Below are positions 56,752 through 64,000 of a DNA stretch of 64,000 nucleotides, in pieces (position 1 is the stretch's first letter; each line of letters opens with the position of its first letter). The position numbers were made by a program, and so were the translations under genes. The DNA is taken from NCBI RefSeq assembly GCF_004005935.1, contig NZ_SACQ01000001.1, positions 713,485-777,484 of the forward strand, written 5' to 3'. The stretch comes from Neptunomonas marina (GTDB lineage Bacteria; Pseudomonadota; Gammaproteobacteria; Pseudomonadales; Balneatricaceae). Below the pieces are notes generated by a model. That model saw only the letters and a list, made by a program, of their open reading frames with translations, searched no databases and was not told the DNA's origin.

Positions 56752-57090
56752 TTATGCGATGCGTTTGAGATCGTCTTTGAGTTCTGAAATCTTGGCGCTC
56801 ATCACTTGCTCGAGCTTCTCGAGTTCATCAATCAATAGCTGCTGTTTGTCTTCTGAAGAGCCTGCAAGTGTCAGGGTGTCTAGCTCACTAAGGATTTTTG
56901 GTAATTGCACGCTGTGTGCGTCGGTGTTGTGCTGAAATGTGTAGGAGTGGCTTTCTTGATGAGGAAGGTTTTCTTCGTCGTTGAGGTAAATTTTCAACGT
57001 TGTTTCAGACTCTTTCTCAGCCAATCGGTAATGGCTGATGCGCGTTGAGTCGGTAAGACCCATGGCGGCTAGATTTGGAAAATCTGGCAT
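56752..57090 (-). CDS. DUF3461 family protein (paralogue 2)
   Basis: A 112-residue paralogue of the protein at 50805-51200. It keeps the start (PDFPNLAAMGLTDSTRISHY), LKIYLNDEENLPHQESHSYT in place of the basic segment, and the C-terminal coiled coil (EKLEQVMSAKISELKDDLKR), but the central basic region is shorter. Loss of that region suggests a different partner. Function unknown. Confidence 0.72.
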   Translation of the reverse strand: MPDFPNLAAMGLTDSTRISHYRLAEKESETTLKIYLNDEENLPHQESHSYTFQHNTDAHSVQLPKILSELDTLTLAGSSEDKQQLLIDELEKLEQVMSAKISELKDDLKRIA

Positions 57091-57292
57091 GTCGGCTCCA
57101 CTTATTTTCGTTGTAGGTTGGTTTAGCCCTGCTCCACAGAGTAAAAAACGACCACTTTAGTGAATAGGGCCAATTCCTTTTATTGTGTGTGGCCAGCTGG
57201 CCTAATGCAGTGATTGCGGCTGGATCTAAAGCGGTTGTCTGCTGGGCTCTATAGTTTAAAAAACGATAAAAATAGAGTAAGAGAGGGTTAGC

Positions 57293-57562
57293 ATGGCTAC
57301 AAAATCATTTGTGAAGATCGAACTGAGTGCTGAGATGGTCGAGCTGTTCGATCGCTATCACCGCTACACGGCAACATCCCCTGAAGCTTATATCGAAGAA
57401 CTAGTTGATAAAACAAAACCAACGCTCCAAGCGATGGTCGAGGCGATGGATGAAGCCAGTGAAAATCCTGAAAATAGCGATGTGATGGCTATTTTTAGTG
57501 AAAAGATGGCGCTTGCAGCGCTCGCTCAAAAGCAGAGCGAGCAAGAAACACTGCAAAGCTAA
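57293..57562 (+). CDS. Small helical protein of unknown function
   Basis: An 89-residue protein starting at ATG 57293, just after AGAGAGGG. The beginning (KSFVKIELSAEMVELFDRYH) has a strand-then-helix pattern similar to ribbon-helix-helix regulators, and the rest is acidic and helical (EAYIEELVDKTKPTLQAMVE). It is convergent with and only four bases from the enoyl-CoA hydratase gene. A DNA-binding role is possible but not shown. Confidence 0.6.
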   Translation: MATKSFVKIELSAEMVELFDRYHRYTATSPEAYIEELVDKTKPTLQAMVEAMDEASENPENSDVMAIFSEKMALAALAQKQSEQETLQS

Positions 57563-57566
57563 CGCG

Positions 57567-58412
57567 TTATTGACCTTTGAATGAAGCGGGGCGCTTTTCA
57601 ACGAATGCGTTAACCGCTTCAAGGTGATCCTCTGTGTTGTGGCACATACCCTGAAACGCCGCACACATCTCCAAAAACTCCGGTAATTCTGTCTTTTGTG
57701 CGCTTTTCATCAACCGCTTCGTCAAGCGCAAAGCTTGAGGAGGTTTGGCTGCAATCTGTTCTGCTAAAGCTTGAGCACGATCCAATAGTTGGTCTGGTTC
57801 AACAACATCCAATAATAAGCCGATCTGTTGGGCTTCTTCCGCTTTAACGATGCGGCCGGTAAAGGTCAGCTCAGCGGCCTTTTGATAACCCACTAAGCGT
57901 TGCAGGAACCAAGCACCACCGTCGCCCGGAATAATACCCAAGTTCACAAAGGTTTCGCCAAGTAACGCTTTGGTTGAGCCAATCCGTAGATCACACATGC
58001 AGGTTAGGTCAAAGCCTGCGCCAATTGCGGGGCCGTTAACAGCGGCAATCACGGGGACTTCGCACTGATACACTGCAAGCGGAATACGCTGAATACCGCG
58101 ACGATACTTGTTCTGTACTTCATAGACATCGCCACCAAAGGCACCGTTACGGTACTCGCCATCACGCTCCTGCATCTCTTTGATATTGCCGCCTGCTGAG
58201 AATGCAGACCCTGCGCCGGTCATGATTAAGCAGGAAACATCGTCGTTGCGGTTTACCCAGTCGATGGTGGTTAGGATATCGTCAATGAGCTCCGTGCCGG
58301 TGAGAGCGTTACGGACGTCATCGCGATTAAACGTTAAGGTGGCGACACGGTTGCTGAGAACCAAATGTGCATCTTTGAGTAGTGGTACAGGCAGGCTCAT
58401 AAAGGTATCCAT
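57567..58412 (-). CDS. Enoyl-CoA hydratase/isomerase (crotonase) family protein
   Basis: A 281-residue crotonase-fold protein: NRDDVRNALTGTELIDDILT, the oxyanion segment GAGSAFSAGGNIKEMQ, the second GPAIGAGFDLTCMCDLRIG, ETFVNLGIIPGDGGAWFLQR with its catalytic Glu region, and GRIVKAEEAQQIGLLLDVV. It probably acts in acyl-CoA breakdown or supply of hydroxyacyl-CoA. Either ATG 58412 or 58400 could be the start. It ends four bases from a convergent small gene. Confidence 0.9.
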   Translation of the reverse strand: MDTFMSLPVPLLKDAHLVLSNRVATLTFNRDDVRNALTGTELIDDILTTIDWVNRNDDVSCLIMTGAGSAFSAGGNIKEMQERDGEYRNGAFGGDVYEVQNKYRRGIQRIPLAVYQCEVPVIAAVNGPAIGAGFDLTCMCDLRIGSTKALLGETFVNLGIIPGDGGAWFLQRLVGYQKAAELTFTGRIVKAEEAQQIGLLLDVVEPDQLLDRAQALAEQIAAKPPQALRLTKRLMKSAQKTELPEFLEMCAAFQGMCHNTEDHLEAVNAFVEKRPASFKGQ

Positions 58413-58544
58413 TTATGCTGTTATTTTTAACTCATATTAAGGGTTTTCCTTTACGGGCGAAAGGCTGCAGGAGTCAGTGAGGCTCAGTCTTTAGATCGAA
58501 ATAGGGTAGAGGGGAAACAAAAGGCTAGGCGGGAGAAACAGAAA

Positions 58545-58568
58545 AGGGCGCTTAAGCGCCCTTTTTAA
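58545..58568. terminator. Bidirectional terminator between aceA and the hydratase gene
   Basis: AAAAGGGCGC and GCGCCCTTTTT pair around TTAA, with A and T runs on either side. It ends aceA on the - strand about 15 bases after the stop. Confidence 0.85.
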
Positions 58569-58580
58569 TAACTGTATCGA

Positions 58581-60179
58581 TTAACCGAACTGGTTCATCG
58601 TGTTGTCTTCACCAGCCGCTTTCAGTGCAGCGTCGCCAGAGAAGTATTCTTTGTGATCATCACCCATGTCAGAGCCGGCCATGTTTTGGTGTTTAACACA
58701 CGCAATGCCTTGGCGGATCTCTTTACGCTGTACGCCAGCCACGTAGCCCAGCATACCTTGATCACCGAAGTACTCTTTTGCAAGGTTGTCAGTAGACAGC
58801 GCTGCCGTGTGGTACGTTGGTAGCGTGATCAAGTGGTGGAAGATACCCGCTTCACGCGCAGCGTCTGCTTGGAACGTACGGATCTTCTCATCTGCTTGTG
58901 TCGCCAGTTCGGTTGCGTCGTACTCAGCGCTCATTAGGTTAGCGCGGTCGTATGCAGACACGTCTTGGCCCGCTTCAGCCATCGCATCAAACACTTGCTG
59001 ACGGAAGTTCAGCGTCCAGTTGAACGATGGCGAGTTGTTGTACACCAGCTTCGCATTCGGTACCACTTCGCGGATACGGTTAACCATGCCCGCGATTTGG
59101 CCAACGTGTGGCTTCTCAGTCTCGATCCACAGCAGGTCAGCACCGTTCTGCAATGACGTGATGCAGTCTAGGACAACACGGTCTTCGCCTGTGCCTGCAC
59201 GGAACTGGAACAGGTTAGATGGCAGACGCTTAGGCTTCAGCAGTTGGCCGTTTGCCTTGATCACCACGTCACCGTTTGCGATATCGTCAGGGCCGTTAAC
59301 CACGTCACCGTCTAGGAAGCTGTTGTACTGGTCACCCAGATCACCTGGCTCGTTTGTTACCGCGATCTGCTTCGTCAGGCCAGCACCCAAAGAGTCGGTA
59401 CGTGCTACGATCACACCGTCATCAACGCCCAGCTCAAGGAACGCGTAACGAACAGCACGGATCTTCGATAGGAAGTCTTCGTGCGGCACCGTCACTTTAC
59501 CGTCTTGGTGGCCACACTGCTTCTCGTCTGATACTTGGTTCTCGATCTGGATACAGCATGCACCCGCTTCGATCATCTTCTTCGCCAGCAAGTAAGTGGC
59601 TTCTTCGTTACCGAAACCCGCATCGATATCCGCGATGATCGGCACGATGTGCGTTTCGTGGTTATCGATCTTGCTCTGAACGTCCGCTTCTTTCGCGGCA
59701 TCACCGGCTTTACGTGCTGCGTCTAGCTCACGGAACAGGCCGCCCAGCTCACGCGCATCCGCTTGGCGCAAGAAGGTGTAAAGCTCTTCAATCAAGGAAG
59801 CAACCGACGTTTTCTCGTGCATCGATTGGTCAGGCAGTGGGCCAAACTCAGAGCGCAACGCAGCAACCATCCAGCCAGACAGGTACAAGTAACGGCGATC
59901 TGTGCTGTTGAAGTGCTTCTTAATAGAGATCAGCTTCTGTTGGCCGATGAAGCCGTGCCAGCAACCCAAAGACTGGGTGTATTGGGAAGGATCGTTGTCG
60001 TAACGCTCCATATCTTTACGCATGATCGCTGCTGTGTATTTAGCGATGTCCAAACCCGTTTTGAATTTGTTCTGAGCACGCATACGAGCCGCGTATTCTG
60101 GGTTAATCGCATCCCACGCAGCGCCTTGAGCGCCTTTAAGTGTCGCGATTGCGTCGATATCTTTATTCAGTGTAGACAT
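58581..60179 (-). CDS. aceA: Isocitrate lyase
   Basis: Splits isocitrate into glyoxylate and succinate, the first step of the glyoxylate shunt needed for growth on acetate and fatty acids. From ATG 60179, with AGGAAGGA seven bases upstream, the product is 532 residues, the size of Pseudomonas-type isocitrate lyase. Signature features: LSGWMVAALRSEFGPLPDQ, IVPIIADIDAGFGN, and the catalytic CGH region with Cys near 222 (DEKQCGHQDGKV). Longer in-frame starts are not supported. Two palindromic operators (60341-60355, 60373-60391) lie upstream. Malate synthase is not adjacent. Confidence 0.96.
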   Translation of the reverse strand: MSTLNKDIDAIATLKGAQGAAWDAINPEYAARMRAQNKFKTGLDIAKYTAAIMRKDMERYDNDPSQYTQSLGCWHGFIGQQKLISIKKHFNSTDRRYLYLSGWMVAALRSEFGPLPDQSMHEKTSVASLIEELYTFLRQADARELGGLFRELDAARKAGDAAKEADVQSKIDNHETHIVPIIADIDAGFGNEEATYLLAKKMIEAGACCIQIENQVSDEKQCGHQDGKVTVPHEDFLSKIRAVRYAFLELGVDDGVIVARTDSLGAGLTKQIAVTNEPGDLGDQYNSFLDGDVVNGPDDIANGDVVIKANGQLLKPKRLPSNLFQFRAGTGEDRVVLDCITSLQNGADLLWIETEKPHVGQIAGMVNRIREVVPNAKLVYNNSPSFNWTLNFRQQVFDAMAEAGQDVSAYDRANLMSAEYDATELATQADEKIRTFQADAAREAGIFHHLITLPTYHTAALSTDNLAKEYFGDQGMLGYVAGVQRKEIRQGIACVKHQNMAGSDMGDDHKEYFSGDAALKAAGEDNTMNQFG

Positions 60180-60340
60180 GGTGTCCTTCCTATCAAAAGT
60201 TATTACTAAAGGGACAAAAAACAACGGTTTCTGTCGCGGCGGATGCCTGTGGAGGTACATCACGTATGCCGCAAAGTGAGGCCATTTTGCTGACAAGCTA
60301 GGGGCTCTGTCAAAGCGACTTTTGTGCATAGCAGCAAAGA

Positions 60341-60355
60341 TGTAGTCATACTACA
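60341..60355. promoter_or_regulatory. HexR/RccR-like operator 1 upstream of aceA
   Basis: TGTAGTCATACTACA is a perfect six-base inverted repeat with a three-base spacer. It resembles the TGTARTnnnAYTACA operators recalled for HexR-family (RpiR-type) regulators, which control glyoxylate-shunt and gluconeogenic genes. Its centre is 34 bases from the next copy. Confidence 0.55.
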
Positions 60356-60372
60356 AATCAATAACTTAGGTG

Positions 60373-60391
60373 TTTGTAGTTAAACTACAAA
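60373..60391. promoter_or_regulatory. HexR/RccR-like operator 2 upstream of aceA
   Basis: TTTGTAGTTAAACTACAAA is a perfect 19-base palindrome with a three-base centre, a closer match to the same operator type. Together with operator 1 it lies about 165-210 bases before the aceA start. The surrounding 60392-60639 is otherwise AT-rich without a gene. Confidence 0.6.
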
Positions 60392-60639
60392 GCCAGTTTT
60401 TAGGTGCACTGCAAAATCCTAGAGTTGGTGGGGCTTTCAAAGGGTAATTCAAAAGTATTAGCGACTTTTGTCGTGGTTAGCGAGGGGCGTTTTTACAAAT
60501 CCATACGGTTATTTTAAATCTTTTTTTTATTCTTAAAAGATATATAAAAGAGTGACTACAGATTCAAAGAATATTGCCTGTTAAGGGCCAGAACGCCCAA
60601 TGGCGCGTAAAACAGGCAGTTACCCAGTATGAGCGCAGG

Positions 60640-61710
60640 TTAGTCGCGGCTATAAAGCCACTGGCTTATTGCAAGCGGCAGAGTTTTACGAGCACGGTTA
60701 CCGACAAAGACACCGATATGCCCAGCCTCGATGGCTTGTTCGGTATAGTCAGTGGTGCCGACCAGTGAACCGAGGGCCTTAGATGCGCAAGGGGGAACAA
60801 GGTGGTCTTGGGTACCGTAGATGTTGAAGATGGGGCAGCGTATATCAGCAAGGCGTACCGCTTCGCTACCAATTTGTAGTTGGTTGGCCACGAGCTGGTT
60901 TTGTTGGAAAAACCATTGCACAAACTCCCGATAGGCACTGCCCGCAAGGTCTGGGCTGTCGTTTATCCAGCGCTCCATCCGAAGAAACGCTTCGGCTTGC
61001 TCGGGGGTTTGTAACTGTTTGGGCAGGTCGAGTGTTTTTTGTGGCCCTAGTTTCATGGGGGAAAGCGAACGAAACACTTGATTCAACATACTGCCCGGAA
61101 TATTACCGAAGGTGTTGACGGCAAGATCGACATCAATATTGCGTACCAGTCGGCTGAGGATATTCTCTGCCGTGTGGAAATCGACCGGCGTTACCATCGT
61201 AATCAGGTTCTTGATGCGCTCAGGATAGAGTGCTGTAAAGCACAAGCTGAGAGTCCCGCCCTGACACACACCCAGTAGGTTGATCTGCTCTGCACCAGCA
61301 TGCTGGCATGTCTGCTCAACGCAACTGAGCAGGTAATCATTAAGATAATCGTCGAGATCGGTAAAGCGGTCGGTGCGATCAGGGTAGCCCCAGTCAATCA
61401 CATAGATATCAACGCCCAGTGCGTTAAGCCGCTGAATAAGTGAGCGGCCAGCATCCAGATCGAGCATGTACCACCGGTTGACCAGCGCATAGCAGATCAG
61501 TAGTGGTGTGGAGGGGCGCTCAGAAACGGATCTATCGCCCGGATAGAAATTCAACGTGAGCTTGTCGTAGTGAAAAATCGACTCAGATTGGGTAGGCGCG
61601 ACCTCTACCGCACTGATTTTAGCGAGTGTGTCTGCGCATGTGCTGAGCTGGCGATAGAGCTCTTTAAACTCCGTTTCGAGCAGTTCGGCATCAAACTTAA
61701 GGCCGCTCAC
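60640..61710 (-). CDS. phaC: Class III PHA synthase subunit PhaC
   Basis: A 356-residue polyhydroxyalkanoate synthase catalytic subunit. Lipase-like nucleophile GVCQGG with Cys149, Asp302 (IYGTQDHLVPP) and His331 (EAGHIGVFVG) form the usual triad. Length about 355 residues and presence of PhaE upstream make it class III, which normally makes short-chain polymers such as polyhydroxybutyrate. It overlaps the PhaE gene by 14 bases, so the two subunits are translationally coupled. Confidence 0.94.
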   Translation of the reverse strand: MSGLKFDAELLETEFKELYRQLSTCADTLAKISAVEVAPTQSESIFHYDKLTLNFYPGDRSVSERPSTPLLICYALVNRWYMLDLDAGRSLIQRLNALGVDIYVIDWGYPDRTDRFTDLDDYLNDYLLSCVEQTCQHAGAEQINLLGVCQGGTLSLCFTALYPERIKNLITMVTPVDFHTAENILSRLVRNIDVDLAVNTFGNIPGSMLNQVFRSLSPMKLGPQKTLDLPKQLQTPEQAEAFLRMERWINDSPDLAGSAYREFVQWFFQQNQLVANQLQIGSEAVRLADIRCPIFNIYGTQDHLVPPCASKALGSLVGTTDYTEQAIEAGHIGVFVGNRARKTLPLAISQWLYSRD

Positions 61711-62650
61711 TGTCCTGCTCCTTGCTCTCTAGTGCCGCCTTCAGTGTTTTGACTTCGTGCTTTAGTGTGTCGATCTCAGCCGCCATATTGCTCAGGGTGG
61801 CTTGCATATCACCAATCAGTCCACTCAACGCCGCTTGATCACTGCTCGCCTGATTACGCTTAACCGTGCGAACCTCCTTGCGGAGCTTGTGCTGGCGCTG
61901 CATCACTTGGTCTAGCTCAGTTCGTGAGACGAAGCCTAGCGCCTGAATATGCTGATCGCGGGTTTCGTTGGTAAAGGCGATCAGTTGGTTGATTTGGTTA
62001 CTAATAGCACCATGTTTTTGGCTGTAGTTCGGGGTGCTGATAACATCAGCATAAACGGCATCATATGTGTTCGACCAATGGCGGTGCAGCTCGCTTAGCG
62101 ACTCGATTTGCAGCTCACCGTTGTTTAGTTGCTGCAGCAACTGCGCGGAGGCCTGTTCGCTGATCTGCTGGTAGATCTCAAGATAGTCCGCCAGCGCTTG
62201 TTGATAAGCTTCAAGGTGGTTTAACCCTCTTTGGCTGCGCTGTTGCCAGTCTAGCTGTTCAGTCGATGCAAAGAAGGGTGTGCTGGCAAGCTTTTGGAAA
62301 TGAGCATCCAGTGGCTGGCTATGGAGCTGATTTTGCAAAGCCTGCAGCAGTTCATCAGGAATCTTCCACGCGGCGAGTTGATCGGCCAAGGTTTGCTGAG
62401 AAAACAGTGCCAGTGCGCTTTTGAACCACTCCACCTGATGCGGCGACGCGGTCTGCTGTTGAGTGAACTGCTCCCCCAAAGAGGCTAGCTGATCTAACTG
62501 CTGCTGGATGTTTGCGGAGAAGTGCTGCGGGTTGAACATGCCGGTTTCTGGATTAAGCCCGCTTGACGCAGAGAGAGAGCTCCAATGCTCAAGTAAGGCT
62601 TTCTGCTGATCCAAAAGGGCTTGTAGCCAAGCGTTTTGTTGTTCTGACAA
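61697..62650 (-). CDS. phaE: Class III PHA synthase subunit PhaE
   Basis: A 317-residue mostly helical, Gln-rich subunit that activates PhaC. It begins at TTG 62650 after GAGG, with SEQQNAWLQALLDQQKALLE, the usual first helix, then LEAYQQALADYLEIYQQISE, a conserved WSNTYDAVYADV segment near 200 and a C-terminal coiled coil (MAAEIDTLKHEVKTLKAALE). The gene is directly upstream of phaC and overlaps it. No phasin or depolymerase is within the window. Confidence 0.88.
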   Translation of the reverse strand: MSEQQNAWLQALLDQQKALLEHWSSLSASSGLNPETGMFNPQHFSANIQQQLDQLASLGEQFTQQQTASPHQVEWFKSALALFSQQTLADQLAAWKIPDELLQALQNQLHSQPLDAHFQKLASTPFFASTEQLDWQQRSQRGLNHLEAYQQALADYLEIYQQISEQASAQLLQQLNNGELQIESLSELHRHWSNTYDAVYADVISTPNYSQKHGAISNQINQLIAFTNETRDQHIQALGFVSRTELDQVMQRQHKLRKEVRTVKRNQASSDQAALSGLIGDMQATLSNMAAEIDTLKHEVKTLKAALESKEQDSERP

Positions 62651-62712
62651 CCCAGCAACCTCGTCTTATTGTTACGGCTAAGGGCCTCAGTGTACTGAAG
62701 CGGCGCGACTTA

Positions 62713-63588
62713 TCAAATGCTTTCAGGAGGCGGAAGCATGTCGATAAGGCACTTCGCTGCATTGGATAGCGTTCTCTCGCGATGGTAGATGTAACCAAGC
62801 TGTCTTTGTATCGGCTTTGACCCGGTATTCAGGGTTTTGAGTGATGCATCAATCATGGTTTCTGGAAGTAGGCTCCAGCCTAAGCCGATACTGACCATCA
62901 TACGGATCGTATCGAGGTAGTTTGTGGAGATATCCACGTTGATACCCAGCCCCTCGGTGCGGAACTGCTCAGCCACGATCTGGTGGGTAAAGGTGGCACT
63001 GCTGGGCAAAATAGCGGGGTAGTTTGCTAGCTCTTTTAGATCAACCCATGGTTTGTGCGCGAGCGGGTGATTCTGGTTGACCACATACTGCAATGAATCA
63101 ACCCAAACCGGCTGTGACAATATTGCCGGGTCGGGATTAGGCGATAGTGTAATTAAGGCTAACTCAAGATCACCATGTAAAACGCCGTCATACGCGATCT
63201 CAGACTCATCAAACTGTAAATTTAACTGCACATCGGGATAGCGCTGTGAATAGTCGCGCAAAATGTTTGGCAGGCGGTGCAAACTGATGTGGTGACTGGC
63301 AGCCACTGAGAGGGTGCCGCGTACCTCGCCAGTTAGATTGCCCATGGCGGTTTCCGCATCTTTGATGGTGGCCAGAATATGTTTAGCGCGCGGCAGCAAC
63401 GCCAAACCCGCTTCGGTCAATGAGATGCGCCGCCCAATTCGATCAAACAGTTTTTGATCCAGTTGCCCTTCAAGTAGAGCAATACGTTTGCTGATCGCTG
63501 ATTGCGTAATAAAGAGCTGCTGCGCTGCTTGTGAAAATGAGCGGGTTTCTGCAACAGCAATAAAGGCGGCCAGCGTGTTGGTATCCAT
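62713..63588 (-). CDS. LysR family transcriptional regulator
   Basis: A 291-residue LysR-type regulator: N-terminal winged helix (MDTNTLAAFIAVAETRSFSQ, LFITQSAISKRIALLEGQLD) and a C-terminal periplasmic-type sensor domain (ELALITLSPNPDPAILSQPV, LLPETMIDA). It follows the EamA-type permease gene on the same strand with no gap, so it may control or be co-transcribed with that permease. The ligand is unknown. Confidence 0.9.
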   Translation of the reverse strand: MDTNTLAAFIAVAETRSFSQAAQQLFITQSAISKRIALLEGQLDQKLFDRIGRRISLTEAGLALLPRAKHILATIKDAETAMGNLTGEVRGTLSVAASHHISLHRLPNILRDYSQRYPDVQLNLQFDESEIAYDGVLHGDLELALITLSPNPDPAILSQPVWVDSLQYVVNQNHPLAHKPWVDLKELANYPAILPSSATFTHQIVAEQFRTEGLGINVDISTNYLDTIRMMVSIGLGWSLLPETMIDASLKTLNTGSKPIQRQLGYIYHRERTLSNAAKCLIDMLPPPESI

Positions 63589-64000
63589 CTACGGTTTCTC
63601 TTGAACGGTGCGGCGAGTCAATACGATGCCTGCAAGAATAATAACAAGCGCGGCAAAGCTATTCAGGCTGATCGGCTCATTGAGCACAACGGCTCCGGTA
63701 AAGAATGCGACCACCGGAATCATAAAGTTGATATTAGCCAAGAAGCCGGGGCCTGCTCGCTCAACAACGACAAAAAAGATAAGTGAGGCGATCGCTGTGG
63801 GTATGAAACCTAACCACAGCGCCGCGATAATACCGGTCTGCTGAAGGATCTGGCTGTAAGTCAACGATTCACTCAAAAATAGGGGTGTTGTCAGAATAAA
63901 GGCAGCCGTTAGCATTCCGGCGCTGCCAACTAGTGGGTGAAAGCTTGATAGCTTTCTTGCTAGTACAGCGTTGAGAGCGTAGCAGCATGCGGCAATCAGA
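63589..64000 (-). CDS. EamA/DMT family permease, C-terminal part
   Basis: The C-terminal half of a DMT permease: the frame is open to the end of the window and its start lies beyond 64000. Visible are HPLVGSAGMLTAAFILTTPL, a helix with ALWLGFIPTAIASLIFFVVV, the EamA-repeat segment INFMIPVVAFFTGAVVLNEP and a final helix. Its stop abuts the LysR start, pointing to an operon with the regulator. The substrate is unknown. Confidence 0.85.
   Translation of the reverse strand, partial: LIAACCYALNAVLARKLSSFHPLVGSAGMLTAAFILTTPLFLSESLTYSQILQQTGIIAALWLGFIPTAIASLIFFVVVERAGPGFLANINFMIPVVAFFTGAVVLNEPISLNSFAALVIILAGIVLTRRTVQEKP

Overview
This window looks like the chromosome of a marine gammaproteobacterium, most likely of the Oceanospirillales/Oceanospirillaceae type. 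That is inferred from the combination of an OsmC-YcaO fusion protein, two DUF3461 proteins, a class III PHA synthase (PhaC/PhaE), a Pseudomonas-type isocitrate lyase and a PrsT/PEP-CTERM pair. No rRNA, intact tRNA or CRISPR array was seen.

Region 1 (1-16.1 kb) is the late structural end of a podovirus-like prophage, all on the + strand. In order it holds an N4-gp56-type major capsid protein, a head-tail adaptor, a tail nozzle-like protein, tail-fibre proteins, several internal-virion-type proteins and a 2272-residue polyvalent protein. Portal, terminase and integrase must lie left of the window. A 65-codon gene with a strong ribosome binding site (10884-11081) is nested out of frame inside the giant gene.

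Region 2 (16.1-27.7 kb) is accessory cargo, mostly on the - strand: a small membrane protein, a toxin-antitoxin-like pair, a VOC protein, OsmC proteins, exported proteins with C-terminal sorting tails, an SDR oxidoreductase and an IS110-family element. It contains a 1.3 kb direct duplication (18355-19667 and 21433-22744) and two copies of a tRNA-Ala/tmRNA-like 3' end (21224-21243 and 27717-27736). These copies look like attachment sites left by serial integration: the prophage with its cargo ends at the first, and a second 6.5 kb island lies between the two.

Region 3 (27.7-64 kb) is ordinary chromosome. It carries ycaO, ppsA, a divergent Lrp/EamA pair, TauE/SafE permeases, prsT with a PEP-CTERM protein, arfB, a histidine kinase/HD-GYP pair, a CobS/CobT-like pair, a succinate-semialdehyde dehydrogenase, an enoyl-CoA hydratase, aceA, phaCE, a LysR regulator and a partial EamA permease. 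Carbon-overflow and gluconeogenic functions recur here: PpsA, the glyoxylate shunt and PHA storage. Upstream of aceA are two palindromes that resemble operators of HexR/RccR-type regulators.

The best leads are the nested gene, the tandem attachment-site scars, the IS110 non-coding end that could encode a bridge RNA, and the tandem aceA operators.
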